DNA of 64,000 nucleotides from an uncultured Flavobacteriaceae bacterium (GCA_947500525.1 CANMSH010000006.1:1-64000); one strand, 5' to 3'. Counted from the stretch's first letter, positions 1 to 9,569 are shown. Program-made: numbers and translations. Notes: generated by a model from the sequence alone, not told the origin.

Positions 1-42
1 CAAATGAACTAATCCCCTACTACATACCCCAATAACGGGGTG

Positions 43-74
43 CAAATGTACAACACATTTATTCATTCAACAAA
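43..74 (-). promoter_or_regulatory. Leftward promoter at the window edge
   Basis: On the minus strand a -7 box TACATTTG (43-50) lies 20 bases after a -33 element TTTG (71-74), which fits the Bacteroidota consensus TTG-N19/20-TAnnTTTG. Transcription would start near 36 and run leftward out of the window. The transcript would begin with a short GC stem (CCCC and GGGG arms around 27-40). The gene it serves is not visible. Confidence 0.6.
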
Positions 75-172
75 AGATTTTTGAATAAATTAAAAAGTTT
101 TTAACCCACCAACACTAACCTCTTAAATATCAACAAATAACAACCCAAAAAATAATCACTATTTCCTCGCTA

Positions 173-529
173 CTATTGTTTAATTACTTTTAAAGAAGTA
201 GTAATCCTATCACCTTTTAACGAAACAAGGTATATCCCAGACTTCAAGTACTGCAAATCAATAGCGTCAATTTTCCCTTTCAAACTTTTCGTTTTAATCA
301 ACTGACCTTGCAAGTTATAAATAGCAAGCTCTGTAAAATTGTCATAATTATCAATATTCAACATACGACTTACCGGATTGGGAAATACTTTTGAATCGAT
401 TTTATTGATATCAGTTACAGACAGAGCTGCCAATTGAAGTTCTTCTAAGACCACCTCCTTTACAGCAACATTCGTATTAGAGAGCCCTAAATCAAATCCA
501 ATACGTGCTTGAGGGTCTGAAACGTTCAT
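173..529 (-). pseudogene. T9SS sorting tail of the GH5 glycanase, out of frame
   Basis: This 118-residue frame begins inside a carbohydrate-binding-module beta-sandwich and continues into a type A T9SS C-terminal domain: FPNP near residue 50, YNLQGQ, LKSGIYLVSL and a terminal KVIKQ. The frame stays open upstream of its first ATG, reading DYSFIFDM, the expected end of a CBM strand. That is exactly what the stopped upstream gene (550-1899) lacks. It has no signal peptide of its own. The simplest reading is that it is the 3' part of the glycanase gene, separated by a one-base deletion near 550-556. Whether that is a real mutation or a sequencing error cannot be told here. Confidence 0.75.
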
Positions 530-549
530 ATCAAATATAAAAGAGTAGT

Positions 550-1899
550 CTAAAACGCATCGGTTAAAGTGGGCGTAATCACCCCACTATAGGACAACCA
601 TGGAGGAGCATTCATACCTACATAAGATGCAATTGCTCTTGGAGCATCTGATTTTGCCTTGAACGATAAACGATACTTTTTCCCTTGTTCTAAATTGATA
701 TTTGTTTTTAGCAATTGCACGTGCCATGACTCTACACTACCATTGGTAATATTGACTTGCAACGAGTTATTTTCTCTTTCCAAGGTTCCTGTTGCCCCAG
801 ATAGTGTATTTAAAATCCAACCATCATTATTTGTTTCAAAATCTGAACTATAAATTGCGTTACCCACGTATGATGCAGCATCTGGAATTTCATTGATTAA
901 TAAAGCATCACGTAATTCTTGAACGTAGGTTTGAGTACTCGGTTCGTAAATACCAAAACCAGCACTAAATTCCCAATACGCCCAGCTCCAATTTTGCTCT
1001 TCAAAATAACGAGATAAAAAGGTTGTCCATTTTGATCGAGATACAATATCTGCAGTACTAAAAGCTCCAAATTCACCTATGTGAATGGGTATATTCTCAC
1101 GTTCACTTACTTCAATTAACGGAGCAAAATCTTGCCTAACTATATCTCTTTCTGACTCAGTATCATCCCATCTAGTTCCTAACCAGGTATCTGCACCAGC
1201 AACCCAACTTGCTCCCTGATGTGTAAAAGGAAACGGATTATAATAGTGAATTGTTAAAATTAAATTATCATCATTCGGAATTTCAAGCAATGGCAAACCA
1301 CCTAAACCTCCGAATTCGGCTGTTCCAATTAAAACGACTCTATCTGGGTTGTCTTCTCTTATCTTCGCCAAAGCATCTACTATAAAGCTATTCCATTTTG
1401 ATGCTGATAAGTTTCCTTGGGGTTCATTTAATATTTCAAAAACAACACTGTCTGGATAATCCTTAAAAAATTCAGAAATCTGTTTCCATTGCGCTAAAAA
1501 GCGCTCTTTTTGCCCATCAGGATCATTAAACAAAGCCTCATGATGATGCATGTTTATAATTGTATAAAGACCATTACTAATGTTCGCATCAATCACCAAT
1601 TTAATACGCTCTAAGAAATCACTTTCAATGGTATAAGGTGCTGTTAACAAACTTCTTTCTGCGGTTTCCCAACGAATAGGCATTCGAACATGACCAAATC
1701 CCAAACTTGATATAATTTCTGGATAATCTGATTGCCACTGATTTCCCCATACAGTTTCAGTAGGAGCCTCAAACATGTTTCCATAATTAATTCCTCTACC
1801 TAATTCTGCATTGATCTGAAAGGCTTTTGTTCGATTTTGAGATCCAAGAGATAGGAGTATAGAGAAAAAGAAAACACTCAATAGTAATTTTTTAGTCAT
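550..1899 (-). CDS. Secreted GH5-family glycanase (cellulase-like), C-terminus frameshifted
   Basis: A secreted glycoside hydrolase of family 5, expected to cleave beta-linked glucans or mannans by a retaining mechanism. A signal peptide (about residues 1-27, hydrophobic LLLSVFFFSILLSL) is followed by the TIM barrel: VRMPIRWE near 71-78, HHH at 118-120, the acid/base Glu159 in LNEP, HYYNPF near 218, and the nucleophile Glu276 in HIGEFGAF. From about residue 346 a CBM4/9-like beta-sandwich begins, but the frame stops at TDAF, before that domain is finished. The rest of the module and a T9SS tail lie in the next frame (173-549). A promoter sits just upstream and thrS is divergent. The exact substrate is not determinable. 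Confidence 0.9.
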   Translation of the reverse strand: MTKKLLLSVFFFSILLSLGSQNRTKAFQINAELGRGINYGNMFEAPTETVWGNQWQSDYPEIISSLGFGHVRMPIRWETAERSLLTAPYTIESDFLERIKLVIDANISNGLYTIINMHHHEALFNDPDGQKERFLAQWKQISEFFKDYPDSVVFEILNEPQGNLSASKWNSFIVDALAKIREDNPDRVVLIGTAEFGGLGGLPLLEIPNDDNLILTIHYYNPFPFTHQGASWVAGADTWLGTRWDDTESERDIVRQDFAPLIEVSERENIPIHIGEFGAFSTADIVSRSKWTTFLSRYFEEQNWSWAYWEFSAGFGIYEPSTQTYVQELRDALLINEIPDAASYVGNAIYSSDFETNNDGWILNTLSGATGTLERENNSLQVNITNGSVESWHVQLLKTNINLEQGKKYRLSFKAKSDAPRAIASYVGMNAPPWLSYSGVITPTLTDAF

Positions 1900-1935
1900 A
1901 GTCGTATCACATTAAAATCAGTCAACAGTTCATTA

Positions 1936-1968
1936 CAAATTTATACTTTATATTTTAAACGACTCAAA
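1936..1968 (-). promoter_or_regulatory. Promoter of the GH5 gene
   Basis: On the minus strand a -7 box TAAATTTG (1936-1943) stands 21 bases after a -33 TTTG (1965-1968). The predicted start near 1930 gives a leader of about 30 bases before the ATG at 1897-1899. Confidence 0.55.
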
Positions 1969-2049
1969 GTCAATGAACAAAACTTCAAAAGTCAATAAAA
2001 ACGATCCAATATCAACAATCTAAAATTAGAAAACATTTACTTATCACTA

Positions 2050-2079
2050 TTGGATAGCGATTAATTTCTAATATCTTTG
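2050..2079 (+). promoter_or_regulatory. Promoter of thrS-infC-rpmI-rplT
   Basis: A -33 TTG (2050-2052) and a -7 box TATCTTTG (2072-2079) with a 19-base spacer match the Bacteroidota housekeeping consensus. Transcription should start near 2085, leaving about 16 bases before the thrS ATG. There is no room for a T-box or other long leader. Confidence 0.75.
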
Positions 2080-2101
2080 CAGACTCATTTATAAGAAGCC
2101 A

Positions 2102-4042
2102 ATGATTAAAATTACGTTACCAGATGGATCAGTTAAGGAGTTCGCTAAGAATAGTACTCCAATAGATGTTGCTCGAAGTATTAGTGAAGGATTAGCAAGA
2201 AATGTCATCTCTGCTCAATTTAATAATACTACCGTTGAGTCGACTACTCAATTAACTGAAGATGGTTCTCTTACCTTATATACATGGAAGAGTGATGAAG
2301 GAAAAAAAGCCTTTTGGCATTCTTCTGCTCATGTGTTGGCGCAAGCCATTTTAAGTCTATATCCTGACGCAAAACTAACCATTGGACCAGCCATTGAGAA
2401 TGGCTTTTATTATGATGTTGATTTTGGCGACACTTCTATTTCGGAAAGTAATTTTAAACAAATAGAAGATAAAATGCTTGAATTCGCACGTCAGAAATTT
2501 GATTTCACTTTACGTTCTGTGTCGAAAGCAGATGCATTAAAATATTATAAAGAACGTAACAACCAGTTTAAAGTTGAGTTAATCGAAAACTTAACGGATG
2601 GGGAGATTACTTTTTGCGATCATGCCGATTTTACTGATTTATGTCGTGGAGGCCACATACCAAATACTGGTATCATTAAAGCGGTAAAAATTATGAGTGT
2701 TGCGGGTGCTTACTGGCGCGGTGATGAAAACAACAAACAACTTACTCGTGTTTACGGGATTTCTTTTCCAAAACAAAAAGAATTAACTCAATATTTAGCT
2801 TTATTAGAAGAGGCGAAAAAAAGAGATCACAGAAAATTAGGAAAGGAACTAGAATTATTCACCTTCTCGCAAAAAGTAGGACAAGGATTACCTTTATGGT
2901 TACCAAAAGGCGCAGCTTTAAGAGAACGTTTGGAGAATTTTTTAAAGAAAGCTCAAAAAAGAGCCGGTTATGAAATGGTAGCGACACCGCATATTGGTCA
3001 AAAAGAGTTGTATGTAACCTCAGGTCATTATGCTAAATATGGAGAAGATAGCTTTCAACCTATTCACACTCCTAAAGATGATGAAGAGTTTTTATTGAAA
3101 CCTATGAACTGTCCTCATCATTGTGAAATCTTTAACGCGAAACCGTATTCATATAAAGAACTACCTAAACGCTTTGCTGAATTTGGCACTGTATATAGAT
3201 ATGAACAAAGTGGCGAATTACATGGATTGACTCGAGTAAGAGGATTTACACAAGATGATGCACATATTTTTTGTATGCCAAATCAATTGGATGCTGAATT
3301 TAAAAACGTAATAGACCTTTCACTCTATGTTTTGCGCTCTTTAGGGTTAGAAAATTTTACGGCTCAAGTTTCTGTTAGAGATCCCGAAAACCCTGATAAA
3401 TATATTGGCGATGTTGAAAATTGGGAAAAAGCTGAGCAAGCCATTATTAATGCTGCCAAAGACAAAGGCTTAGATTATGTGATTGAAACTGGCGAAGCTG
3501 CTTTTTACGGACCTAAATTAGACTTTATGGTACGTGATGCACTCGGTAGACGATGGCAGTTGGGTACTATTCAGGTAGACTACAATTTACCTGAACGCTT
3601 CGACTTAAACTACAAGGGTTCTGATAATCAGTTGCATAGGCCTGTAATGATTCATCGCGCACCGTTTGGATCTATGGAACGTTTTATAGCATTATTGCTT
3701 GAACATTCTGGAGGAAACTTTCCACTTTGGCTTACGCCAGAACAAGTTATTTTGCTCCCTATCAGCGAGAAATATGAAAATTATACCGAAAAAGTTTTAA
3801 AATCGTTAGAAAATTCCGAAATTCGCGCCCTCGTAGATGATAGGAACGAAAAGACGGGAAGAAAGATACGAGATGCTGAAGTAAGTAAGATCCCGTACAT
3901 GATAATCATTGGTGAGAAAGAAGAGAAAGAAGGATTTGTCTCTGTTCGAAGACACGGTGAAGGAGATTTAGGTACATTTTCTATTGAAGATTTTGTATCT
4001 TTAATTAATAAAGAAATAGAAAGTACGTTAGTACAATTTTAG
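2102..4042 (+). CDS. thrS: Threonyl-tRNA synthetase
   Basis: Charges tRNA-Thr with threonine in the cytoplasm and hydrolyses mischarged Ser-tRNA-Thr. At 646 residues it is full length. An N-terminal TGS domain (1-60) is followed by the editing domain with HSSAH at 73-77 and CRGGH at 181-185. The class II core carries zinc ligands Cys337 (MNCPHH), His388 and His518 (MIHRAPFG). The anticodon-binding domain covers about residues 545-640. The ATG lies 16 bases after the predicted transcription start. It is first in an operon with infC, rpmI and rplT, a common bacterial arrangement linking a synthetase with initiation and ribosome assembly. Confidence 0.98.
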   Translation: MIKITLPDGSVKEFAKNSTPIDVARSISEGLARNVISAQFNNTTVESTTQLTEDGSLTLYTWKSDEGKKAFWHSSAHVLAQAILSLYPDAKLTIGPAIENGFYYDVDFGDTSISESNFKQIEDKMLEFARQKFDFTLRSVSKADALKYYKERNNQFKVELIENLTDGEITFCDHADFTDLCRGGHIPNTGIIKAVKIMSVAGAYWRGDENNKQLTRVYGISFPKQKELTQYLALLEEAKKRDHRKLGKELELFTFSQKVGQGLPLWLPKGAALRERLENFLKKAQKRAGYEMVATPHIGQKELYVTSGHYAKYGEDSFQPIHTPKDDEEFLLKPMNCPHHCEIFNAKPYSYKELPKRFAEFGTVYRYEQSGELHGLTRVRGFTQDDAHIFCMPNQLDAEFKNVIDLSLYVLRSLGLENFTAQVSVRDPENPDKYIGDVENWEKAEQAIINAAKDKGLDYVIETGEAAFYGPKLDFMVRDALGRRWQLGTIQVDYNLPERFDLNYKGSDNQLHRPVMIHRAPFGSMERFIALLLEHSGGNFPLWLTPEQVILLPISEKYENYTEKVLKSLENSEIRALVDDRNEKTGRKIRDAEVSKIPYMIIIGEKEEKEGFVSVRRHGEGDLGTFSIEDFVSLINKEIESTLVQF

Positions 4043-4080
4043 TTTAACAACTATCGATAGGTAGTATAAATTTTACAGTT

Positions 4081-4638
4081 ATAGCAATACGAAGAAAAGG
4101 AGGAAGAAAGCCTTGGAGAATTATCAAAGAGGATGCTCACAGAATTAATGACAAAATAATTCGTACGCCAGAGGTGCGATTAGTTGGAGATAACGTCGAA
4201 GTCGGGGTATATCCAATTGCAGAAGCGAAGAAACTAGCGAATGATTTAGAACTTGATTTAGTTGAGATATCTCCAAATGCCTCTCCGCCAGTTTGTAAAA
4301 TTATTGACTATAAGAAATTTGTTTACGAGCAAAAGAAACGTGAGAAAGCGTTAAAGTCTAAGACGACTAAAGTTATTATAAAAGAAATTCGTTTTGGTCC
4401 TCAAACAGATGATCATGATTATGAATTTAAAAAGAAACATGCAATTAAGTTTTTAAGTGATGGAGCTAAACTTAAAGCATTTGTTTTCTTTAAAGGGCGT
4501 TCAATTGTCTATAAAGATCAAGGAGAAATCTTGTTATTAAGATTAGCTCAAGAATTGGAAGAATATGGAAAAGTTGAACAAATGCCAAGATTGGAAGGGA
4601 AACGAATGACCATGTTCATTGCTCCAAAGAAAAAATAG
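4081..4638 (+). CDS. infC: Translation initiation factor IF-3, probable ATA start
   Basis: IF-3 binds the 30S subunit, keeps it apart from 50S and rejects non-standard start codons. The body is unmistakable ([49 protein letters not shown]). The first ATG or GTG in frame (GTG at 4174) would remove the conserved N-terminal segment. The frame is open upstream and encodes [21 protein letters not shown] from 4084, so the start is most likely ATA at 4081, giving 185 residues. No in-frame ATG, GTG or TTG precedes it before the stop at 4045. In Escherichia coli infC uses AUU so that IF-3 limits its own synthesis. The same logic is inferred here. Confidence 0.9.
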   Translation: MAIRRKGGRKPWRIIKEDAHRINDKIIRTPEVRLVGDNVEVGVYPIAEAKKLANDLELDLVEISPNASPPVCKIIDYKKFVYEQKKREKALKSKTTKVIIKEIRFGPQTDDHDYEFKKKHAIKFLSDGAKLKAFVFFKGRSIVYKDQGEILLLRLAQELEEYGKVEQMPRLEGKRMTMFIAPKKK

Positions 4639-4700
4639 TAAGGTGCTGAAATAAATTCAGCATGAGAAATAAGAATAAGCAAGATTAAATATATAGGAAG

Positions 4701-4898
4701 ATGCCTAAAATGAAGACAAAGTCTAGTGCCAAAAAACGTTTTAAGATGACGGGCACTGGTAAGATCAAGAGAAAACATGCTTTCAAAAGTCACATTTTGA
4801 CAAAAAAGTCAAAAAAGAGAAAGTTGAAGCTGACTCACGCTGGTTTGGTACACAAAGCAGATGAGATGAATATCTTAAAACAATTAACATTAAAATAA
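4701..4898 (+). CDS. rpmI: 50S ribosomal protein L35
   Basis: Small basic protein of the large subunit, 65 residues, with the family signature [14 protein letters not shown] at the N-terminus and GHR-like HKADEMNIL near the C-terminus. It starts 62 bases after infC and is followed after 90 bases by rplT, the usual infC-rpmI-rplT order. In E. coli this pair is repressed by L20 binding to its own mRNA. Whether the 62- and 90-base gaps here hold such a site cannot be judged by eye. Confidence 0.97.
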   Translation: MPKMKTKSSAKKRFKMTGTGKIKRKHAFKSHILTKKSKKRKLKLTHAGLVHKADEMNILKQLTLK

Positions 4899-4988
4899 GC
4901 AACGCTTATTTTGGTAATTATGAACCCTGTGTTAGTGCCAAGACAAAACGATTGAAAAATATCTGCCTAACTCAAAAACATTAAAATT

Positions 4989-5333
4989 ATGCCTAGATCG
5001 GTAAACTCAGTAGCTAAAAGAGCTCGTAGAAAAAAAATATTAAAACAAGCAAAAGGTTATTTCGGAAGACGTAAAAACGTTTATACAGTAGCCAAAAATG
5101 CGGTAGAAAAAGCAATGTCTTATTCTTACCGTGACAGAAAAAACAACAAACGTAACTTTAGATCTTTATGGATTCAGCGTATCAACGCTGGTGCACGTCA
5201 ATATGGAATGTCTTATTCTCAATTTATGGGAAAAGTAAAGGCTAACAATATTGAACTAAACAGAAAGGTTCTTGCTGATTTGGCAATGAACAATCCTGAA
5301 GCTTTTAAAGCAATTGTAGATAAAGTAAAATAA
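4989..5333 (+). CDS. rplT: 50S ribosomal protein L20
   Basis: Early-assembly protein that binds 23S rRNA, 114 residues, full length. The long basic N-terminal helix ([20 protein letters not shown]) and the [17 protein letters not shown] block are typical, and the globular half ends with [14 protein letters not shown]. It is last in the thrS operon and is followed 29 bases later by an intrinsic terminator. L20 is a known translational repressor of its operon in other bacteria. Confidence 0.98.
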   Translation: MPRSVNSVAKRARRKKILKQAKGYFGRRKNVYTVAKNAVEKAMSYSYRDRKNNKRNFRSLWIQRINAGARQYGMSYSQFMGKVKANNIELNRKVLADLAMNNPEAFKAIVDKVK

Positions 5334-5362
5334 ATTAAATAGCTTGCTTATTGCTATCAAAT

Positions 5363-5390
5363 AACCCGAACATATGTTCGGGTTTTTTAG
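5363..5390 (+). terminator. Intrinsic terminator of the thrS operon
   Basis: A perfect palindrome CCCGAACATATGTTCGGG (5365-5382) is followed by six T residues (5383-5388). It lies 31 bases after the rplT stop codon. Confidence 0.9.
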
Positions 5391-5407
5391 TTCTTATACT
5401 CAATTTT

Positions 5408-5899
5408 CTAAAAAATAACTTCACTCATAGCGTAGTAAATGGCCATCAATGCTGAAAAAATTGCGCTTGCTAAAAAACGCCAACTTAAACGTACTTTATT
5501 TTGAATAATATAATTGGCGATAAAAGAAATAGGGATATTGGCCACAAATGACCAACATGCAATTTCAAATAACTGAACATCTATTTCTTCAAGATTTCCG
5601 GTAAACAATTTAATAAAGATCAAATGACGGAAAATCCATAAGGGATTGAAATAAGCGATAGCCAAACCCGTCTTTGCTAAAGTGAGTTTAAAACTGGCCA
5701 ACTCTTTTGTTCTTCTATCTATCCAAGCAAAATAATTCGGAATTTCAAATGCATATAAAGTAGCTCCAACACATATCATTCCTATCAATCGAACCCACGA
5801 AAATTCATTCAATACAAGGGCCGCTATGGTATCACCAATAGCGTAAATAGTCGCACCACGCAGTATATTCAATCGTGTATATTGCAATCTATTTTTCAT
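5408..5899 (-). CDS. Small multi-pass membrane protein, unknown
   Basis: 163 residues with about four hydrophobic segments (roughly 12-30, 38-56, 73-95 and 115-160), so an inner-membrane protein. The arrangement and the C-terminal stretch NKVRLSWRFLASAIFSALM faintly recall the Mpv17/PMP22 family, but I do not see a firm signature. Its ATG overlaps the end of the xdhB frame by 11 bases, so it is translationally coupled to xanthine dehydrogenase and is the last gene of that operon. A transport or membrane-anchoring role for the pathway is only a guess. Confidence 0.75.
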   Translation of the reverse strand: MKNRLQYTRLNILRGATIYAIGDTIAALVLNEFSWVRLIGMICVGATLYAFEIPNYFAWIDRRTKELASFKLTLAKTGLAIAYFNPLWIFRHLIFIKLFTGNLEEIDVQLFEIACWSFVANIPISFIANYIIQNKVRLSWRFLASAIFSALMAIYYAMSEVIF

Positions 5900-8150
5900 A
5901 CAAGGCCATCAAAACTTTTTCGGGAGTAAATGGGGCATGAAATTTCAATTTGTAATCTTTATTAAATGATTTTACTGCATTTTGAATGGCAAAATAAGTT
6001 CCAATGCCATACATTAAAGGAGGTTCCCCAACAGCTTTAGATTTCAATATGGCCATGCCGTTGCCAGCTGTCTCTAAAGGTATTGTATCGATGGTTTTAG
6101 GGGCCGAAAAAATATCAGGTACCTTATATGTAGAGAGCGCATTCGATAATAAGCGTCCATTAGAATCATACGAAATTTCTTCCATAGTCATCCACCCTAT
6201 TCCTTGCGCTAATGCACCTTCTACTTGTCCTAAATCAATTCCTATATTCATACTCTTACCAAAATCATGCACGATTTTAACAGCATCAATCTCATACACA
6301 CCTCTAATACAATCAACCGTAGTTATCGTAATAGCTGTTCCGTAGACATGATATGCAAAAGGATGTCCTTTCTCTATTGTTTTATCAAAATGTATAACAG
6401 GTGTCGCATAGTGTGCATTTTCTGATAAGGCTACTCTTTCTAACATTGCTTGTGAAATCAACTCTTCCCAACTTAATGATGATTTTTTATCTGCGACATA
6501 GATCAGGTCATTACAAATTGAGATAACACTTTCTTCTTCTTGTAGTATATTCGCAGCAACATTCACCAATCTTTCTAATAATTTTTCGCATGCCAATTTC
6601 ACAGCCTTACCATTAAGGTCTGCTGTAGAACTTGCGGCGGAAGGAGAAGTATTGGCAACTCTTGTGGTATTTGTTGTTTCTAACTTTACTTTACCTGCCG
6701 AAATACCCAGAATCTCTTGTGCTACCTGTAACATTTTTGTATTTACGCTTTGCCCCATTTCGACAGCTCCAGTGCTTACACCAACACTACCGTCTTGATA
6801 AATATGAACCAAAGCTCTTGCGTGATTCATGGCTGTATTTGTAAATGAAATTCCAAATGCAATAGGCATAAGAGATACACCCTTTTTAAAATGCTCGTTC
6901 GTTTTATTAAACGAAGCCACTTCTTTTTCTATTTTTTCTAATTCGAACTTCTCTTTTGCGGAGAACCAAGTATTTCGAGCTTCTACTTGAGTTGCGATTT
7001 GGCCATAAGAAAACTCGTCATTTTCATCCAGCAAATTTACCTCTTGAATATATTTTCTATCTATACCCAAATTATCTGCCGCCGCGGCAATCGCACTTTC
7101 TATGACAAACATTCCTTGCGGACCTCCAAAACCTCTAAAGGCGGTGTTAGGTGGTAAGTTTGTCTTACAACTGTAAACACTTGTCTTTACGTTTGGTACG
7201 AAGTAACTATTGGTTGCATGAAACAATGTTCTCTCGGCTATCGCCGGAGAAAGATCTGCCGCCGCACCCGCATTTTGTAAAAATTCAGCTTCAAAAGCTA
7301 CAATTTTTAATTCTTTGTTTAATCCGATCTTAAAAAATGAAGAATATGGATGTCGTTTTCCTGTCATTCTCAAATCATCATGACGATTCAATATATATTT
7401 CACAGGTCTATTCAAATGTTGTACTGCAACTGCCGTCATTACAGCCCAAGGTGTTGCTTGATCTTCTTTACCTCCAAAACCTCCACCTAAACGAATTACA
7501 TCGACTTCAATTTTATGCATGGCAACACCTAAAACTCTTGCGGTAATTTTTTGAACTGCCGTTGGCCCTTGTGTAGAAGAAATTAATTTTATACTGCCAT
7601 TTTCTTGAGGAATGGCATAGCACCCTTGCGTTTCGAGATACAAATGCTCTTGTCCGTTTGAAAAAGTCTCTCCTTCAAAAATATAATCGCAATTATCAAA
7701 TGCTTCTTTCGTATCTCCTAAATTAAAGGTGCGTGGCGCATTGATAAAGCTCCCTTTTGACTTTGCTTCTTTTGCTGTTGTGATAACGGGTAGCTCTTCT
7801 ATCTCTATTTCAATTAACTGACGTGCCTTTTTTGCAATAGATTCTGTTTCTGCAACAATAAATGCAATAGGTTGTCCCCAAAAATGCACTTCTTTTTCTG
7901 CCCATAAAGGTTCATCTGGTAAAATACCTCCTATTTGATTTTCTCCAGGAACATCTTTAAAGGTAAATATCTTTACAACACCTTCTAGTTTTTCAGCTTT
8001 ACTATAGTCAACATTTTTTATTATTCCATGTGCTTTCGGCGAATCAAATACCAATCCGAATAAGGTATCTTGTCGAATACTAATATCATCGACAAATAAC
8101 GACTCTCCTCGTACATGCGTAAAACTATCTATATTTTGCATCGTCTTCAT
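5889..8150 (-). CDS. xdhB: Xanthine dehydrogenase, molybdenum-binding subunit
   Basis: Large catalytic subunit that hydroxylates hypoxanthine and xanthine to urate at a molybdopterin centre. At 753 residues it has the usual two-domain build. The residues that separate true xanthine dehydrogenases from aldehyde oxidases appear to be present: Glu229 in GGGFGGKED, Arg339 in TAFRGFGGPQG, Phe436-Thr437 in GISFTNTA, and the catalytic Glu709 in KAVGEPP. They correspond to bovine Glu802, Arg880, Phe1009-Thr1010 and Glu1261. The start codon overlaps the xdhA stop as TAATG. No xdhC or cofactor-biosynthesis gene is in the window, so the cofactor must be supplied from elsewhere. Confidence 0.93.
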   Translation of the reverse strand: MKTMQNIDSFTHVRGESLFVDDISIRQDTLFGLVFDSPKAHGIIKNVDYSKAEKLEGVVKIFTFKDVPGENQIGGILPDEPLWAEKEVHFWGQPIAFIVAETESIAKKARQLIEIEIEELPVITTAKEAKSKGSFINAPRTFNLGDTKEAFDNCDYIFEGETFSNGQEHLYLETQGCYAIPQENGSIKLISSTQGPTAVQKITARVLGVAMHKIEVDVIRLGGGFGGKEDQATPWAVMTAVAVQHLNRPVKYILNRHDDLRMTGKRHPYSSFFKIGLNKELKIVAFEAEFLQNAGAAADLSPAIAERTLFHATNSYFVPNVKTSVYSCKTNLPPNTAFRGFGGPQGMFVIESAIAAAADNLGIDRKYIQEVNLLDENDEFSYGQIATQVEARNTWFSAKEKFELEKIEKEVASFNKTNEHFKKGVSLMPIAFGISFTNTAMNHARALVHIYQDGSVGVSTGAVEMGQSVNTKMLQVAQEILGISAGKVKLETTNTTRVANTSPSAASSTADLNGKAVKLACEKLLERLVNVAANILQEEESVISICNDLIYVADKKSSLSWEELISQAMLERVALSENAHYATPVIHFDKTIEKGHPFAYHVYGTAITITTVDCIRGVYEIDAVKIVHDFGKSMNIGIDLGQVEGALAQGIGWMTMEEISYDSNGRLLSNALSTYKVPDIFSAPKTIDTIPLETAGNGMAILKSKAVGEPPLMYGIGTYFAIQNAVKSFNKDYKLKFHAPFTPEKVLMALYEK

Positions 8151-9568
8151 TAAGTCATCATGTTTTGTAGTTTCACATTTAATGGAAACAATGCAATAAA
8201 ATGCGCATAAAATAGTTGCTGAGCTAACAATCTTTTATAATCTGCCGTTCCTCTTACATCGCTAATCGGAGAAATCTCTGATTGCAAAATAACCGCTGCT
8301 TCTTTTACAGTTTGACTGTTCACTTTTTTTCCAATCAAATAAGTACTTGTTTTTGATAAACATTTAGGTATTGCAGCAACACCGCCCATACCAATATAAG
8401 CCGATTTTATGTGAGTATTTTCAACACTAATTCTTATAGCTGTGTTTACACTGGCTATATCTAAATGTGTTCTTTTGCATACTTTTTCAAAATTATATTT
8501 TTCACTATTCTTCAAAATATTAAAGGAAATACTACGTACAATTTCATTTTGCTGTAAATCATATTTCTTATAATCTTGATGAAAATCTTGAAAGGGTATT
8601 GTTCTTTCGGTACCTTGATCATTCTGAATGGTTAAAACTGAATTTAAGGCTAAAAAAAAGATAGACATATCACCAATGGGGGAAGCATTTACAAAGTTTC
8701 CTGCAAGCGTCCCCATATTCCTTATTTGTTCAGAAGAGACAAGTTTTAAAAAGTCATCCAATTTTGGAAATACTGATCTAAACTCTTTGTGTTCTATTAA
8801 ATCTGTTACTGTAGTATTCGCTCCTATCGTACATATTGAATTTGAAATATCAATCCCATTCAAATCCGAATTGTGCGTTACTAAATGTATTTTTTGTTCG
8901 GCTAAGGTATCGGCATGACGCACGTACAAATCGGTACCATTAGCAACCAATACGCTTTTCTCATTATTCTTTGGCACATCAGTTATTGAGCTTGCAAGCG
9001 TCTTGAGTCGTTCTGGAATTGATTCGAAATAATTCGGTACAAACCCTTGATCAATCAACCATTTAATGTGGTCGCTATCATCTTTTTCGGTTAACTTTTC
9101 TTCTATTTCAAAACCTGCCTTTTCAATAGATTTATATCCTGTACATCTACAAATATTACCGCTTATCGCATCATTACAAGAATTTAAGGTACTTGCTTTA
9201 TCCTCTAGAGCATAGCCTGTCATTGAAACAACAAATCCTGGGGTACAAAAACCACATTGTGTTGCGTAATTATTGGTCATTGCTTGTTGTACGACAGTCA
9301 ACTCTTTTGGAAGATTAATCCCCTCAATAGTTACCACATGTTTACCGCGAACGTTTCCTAAAGGAGCAATACACGAAGTTATGCTTTGATATGAAACTTG
9401 ACCATTTTTTAAAGAACCTATGAGAACGGTACAAGCTCCACAGTCGCCTTCTCTACATCCAATTTTAGTTCCTTTAAGCCGTTGATCTTCTCTTATAAAA
9501 TCCAATAAGGTAACACCCGCTGGTACGGCAGTTTTGATTTCTTTGTTATTGAAGATAAATTCTATCAT
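8150..9568 (-). CDS. xdhA: Xanthine dehydrogenase, iron-sulfur and FAD subunit
   Basis: Electron-transfer subunit, 472 residues. The plant-type [2Fe-2S] domain has Cys38, Cys43, Cys46 and Cys66. The second cluster domain has Cys105, Cys108, Cys140 and Cys142 (QCGFC and ICRCTGY). The FAD domain follows (NGTDLYVRH near 210 and RNMGTLAGNFVNASPIGD near 290), and a CO-dehydrogenase flavoprotein C-terminal domain closes the chain. It passes electrons from the molybdenum site in XdhB to FAD and NAD. Its ATG comes one base after the ctlX stop codon, so the two genes are certainly cotranscribed. Confidence 0.93.
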   Translation of the reverse strand: MIEFIFNNKEIKTAVPAGVTLLDFIREDQRLKGTKIGCREGDCGACTVLIGSLKNGQVSYQSITSCIAPLGNVRGKHVVTIEGINLPKELTVVQQAMTNNYATQCGFCTPGFVVSMTGYALEDKASTLNSCNDAISGNICRCTGYKSIEKAGFEIEEKLTEKDDSDHIKWLIDQGFVPNYFESIPERLKTLASSITDVPKNNEKSVLVANGTDLYVRHADTLAEQKIHLVTHNSDLNGIDISNSICTIGANTTVTDLIEHKEFRSVFPKLDDFLKLVSSEQIRNMGTLAGNFVNASPIGDMSIFFLALNSVLTIQNDQGTERTIPFQDFHQDYKKYDLQQNEIVRSISFNILKNSEKYNFEKVCKRTHLDIASVNTAIRISVENTHIKSAYIGMGGVAAIPKCLSKTSTYLIGKKVNSQTVKEAAVILQSEISPISDVRGTADYKRLLAQQLFYAHFIALFPLNVKLQNMMT

Positions 9569-9569
9569 A

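Noticed and set aside
173..529. Independent small T9SS-tailed gene.
   Set aside because: It has no signal peptide, and its reading frame continues upstream into the truncated glycanase module.
4051..4060. Palindrome CTATCGATAG before infC as a regulatory operator.
   Set aside because: Ten-base palindromes of this composition are common by chance and no neighbouring copy or conserved spacing is seen.
4174..4638. infC starting at the GTG at 4174.
   Set aside because: It would remove the conserved IF-3 N-terminal block that is encoded in frame upstream from 4081.
6004..6345. Open frame antisense to xdhB.
   Set aside because: Shadow of the real gene. The xdhB motifs leave no doubt about the true frame.
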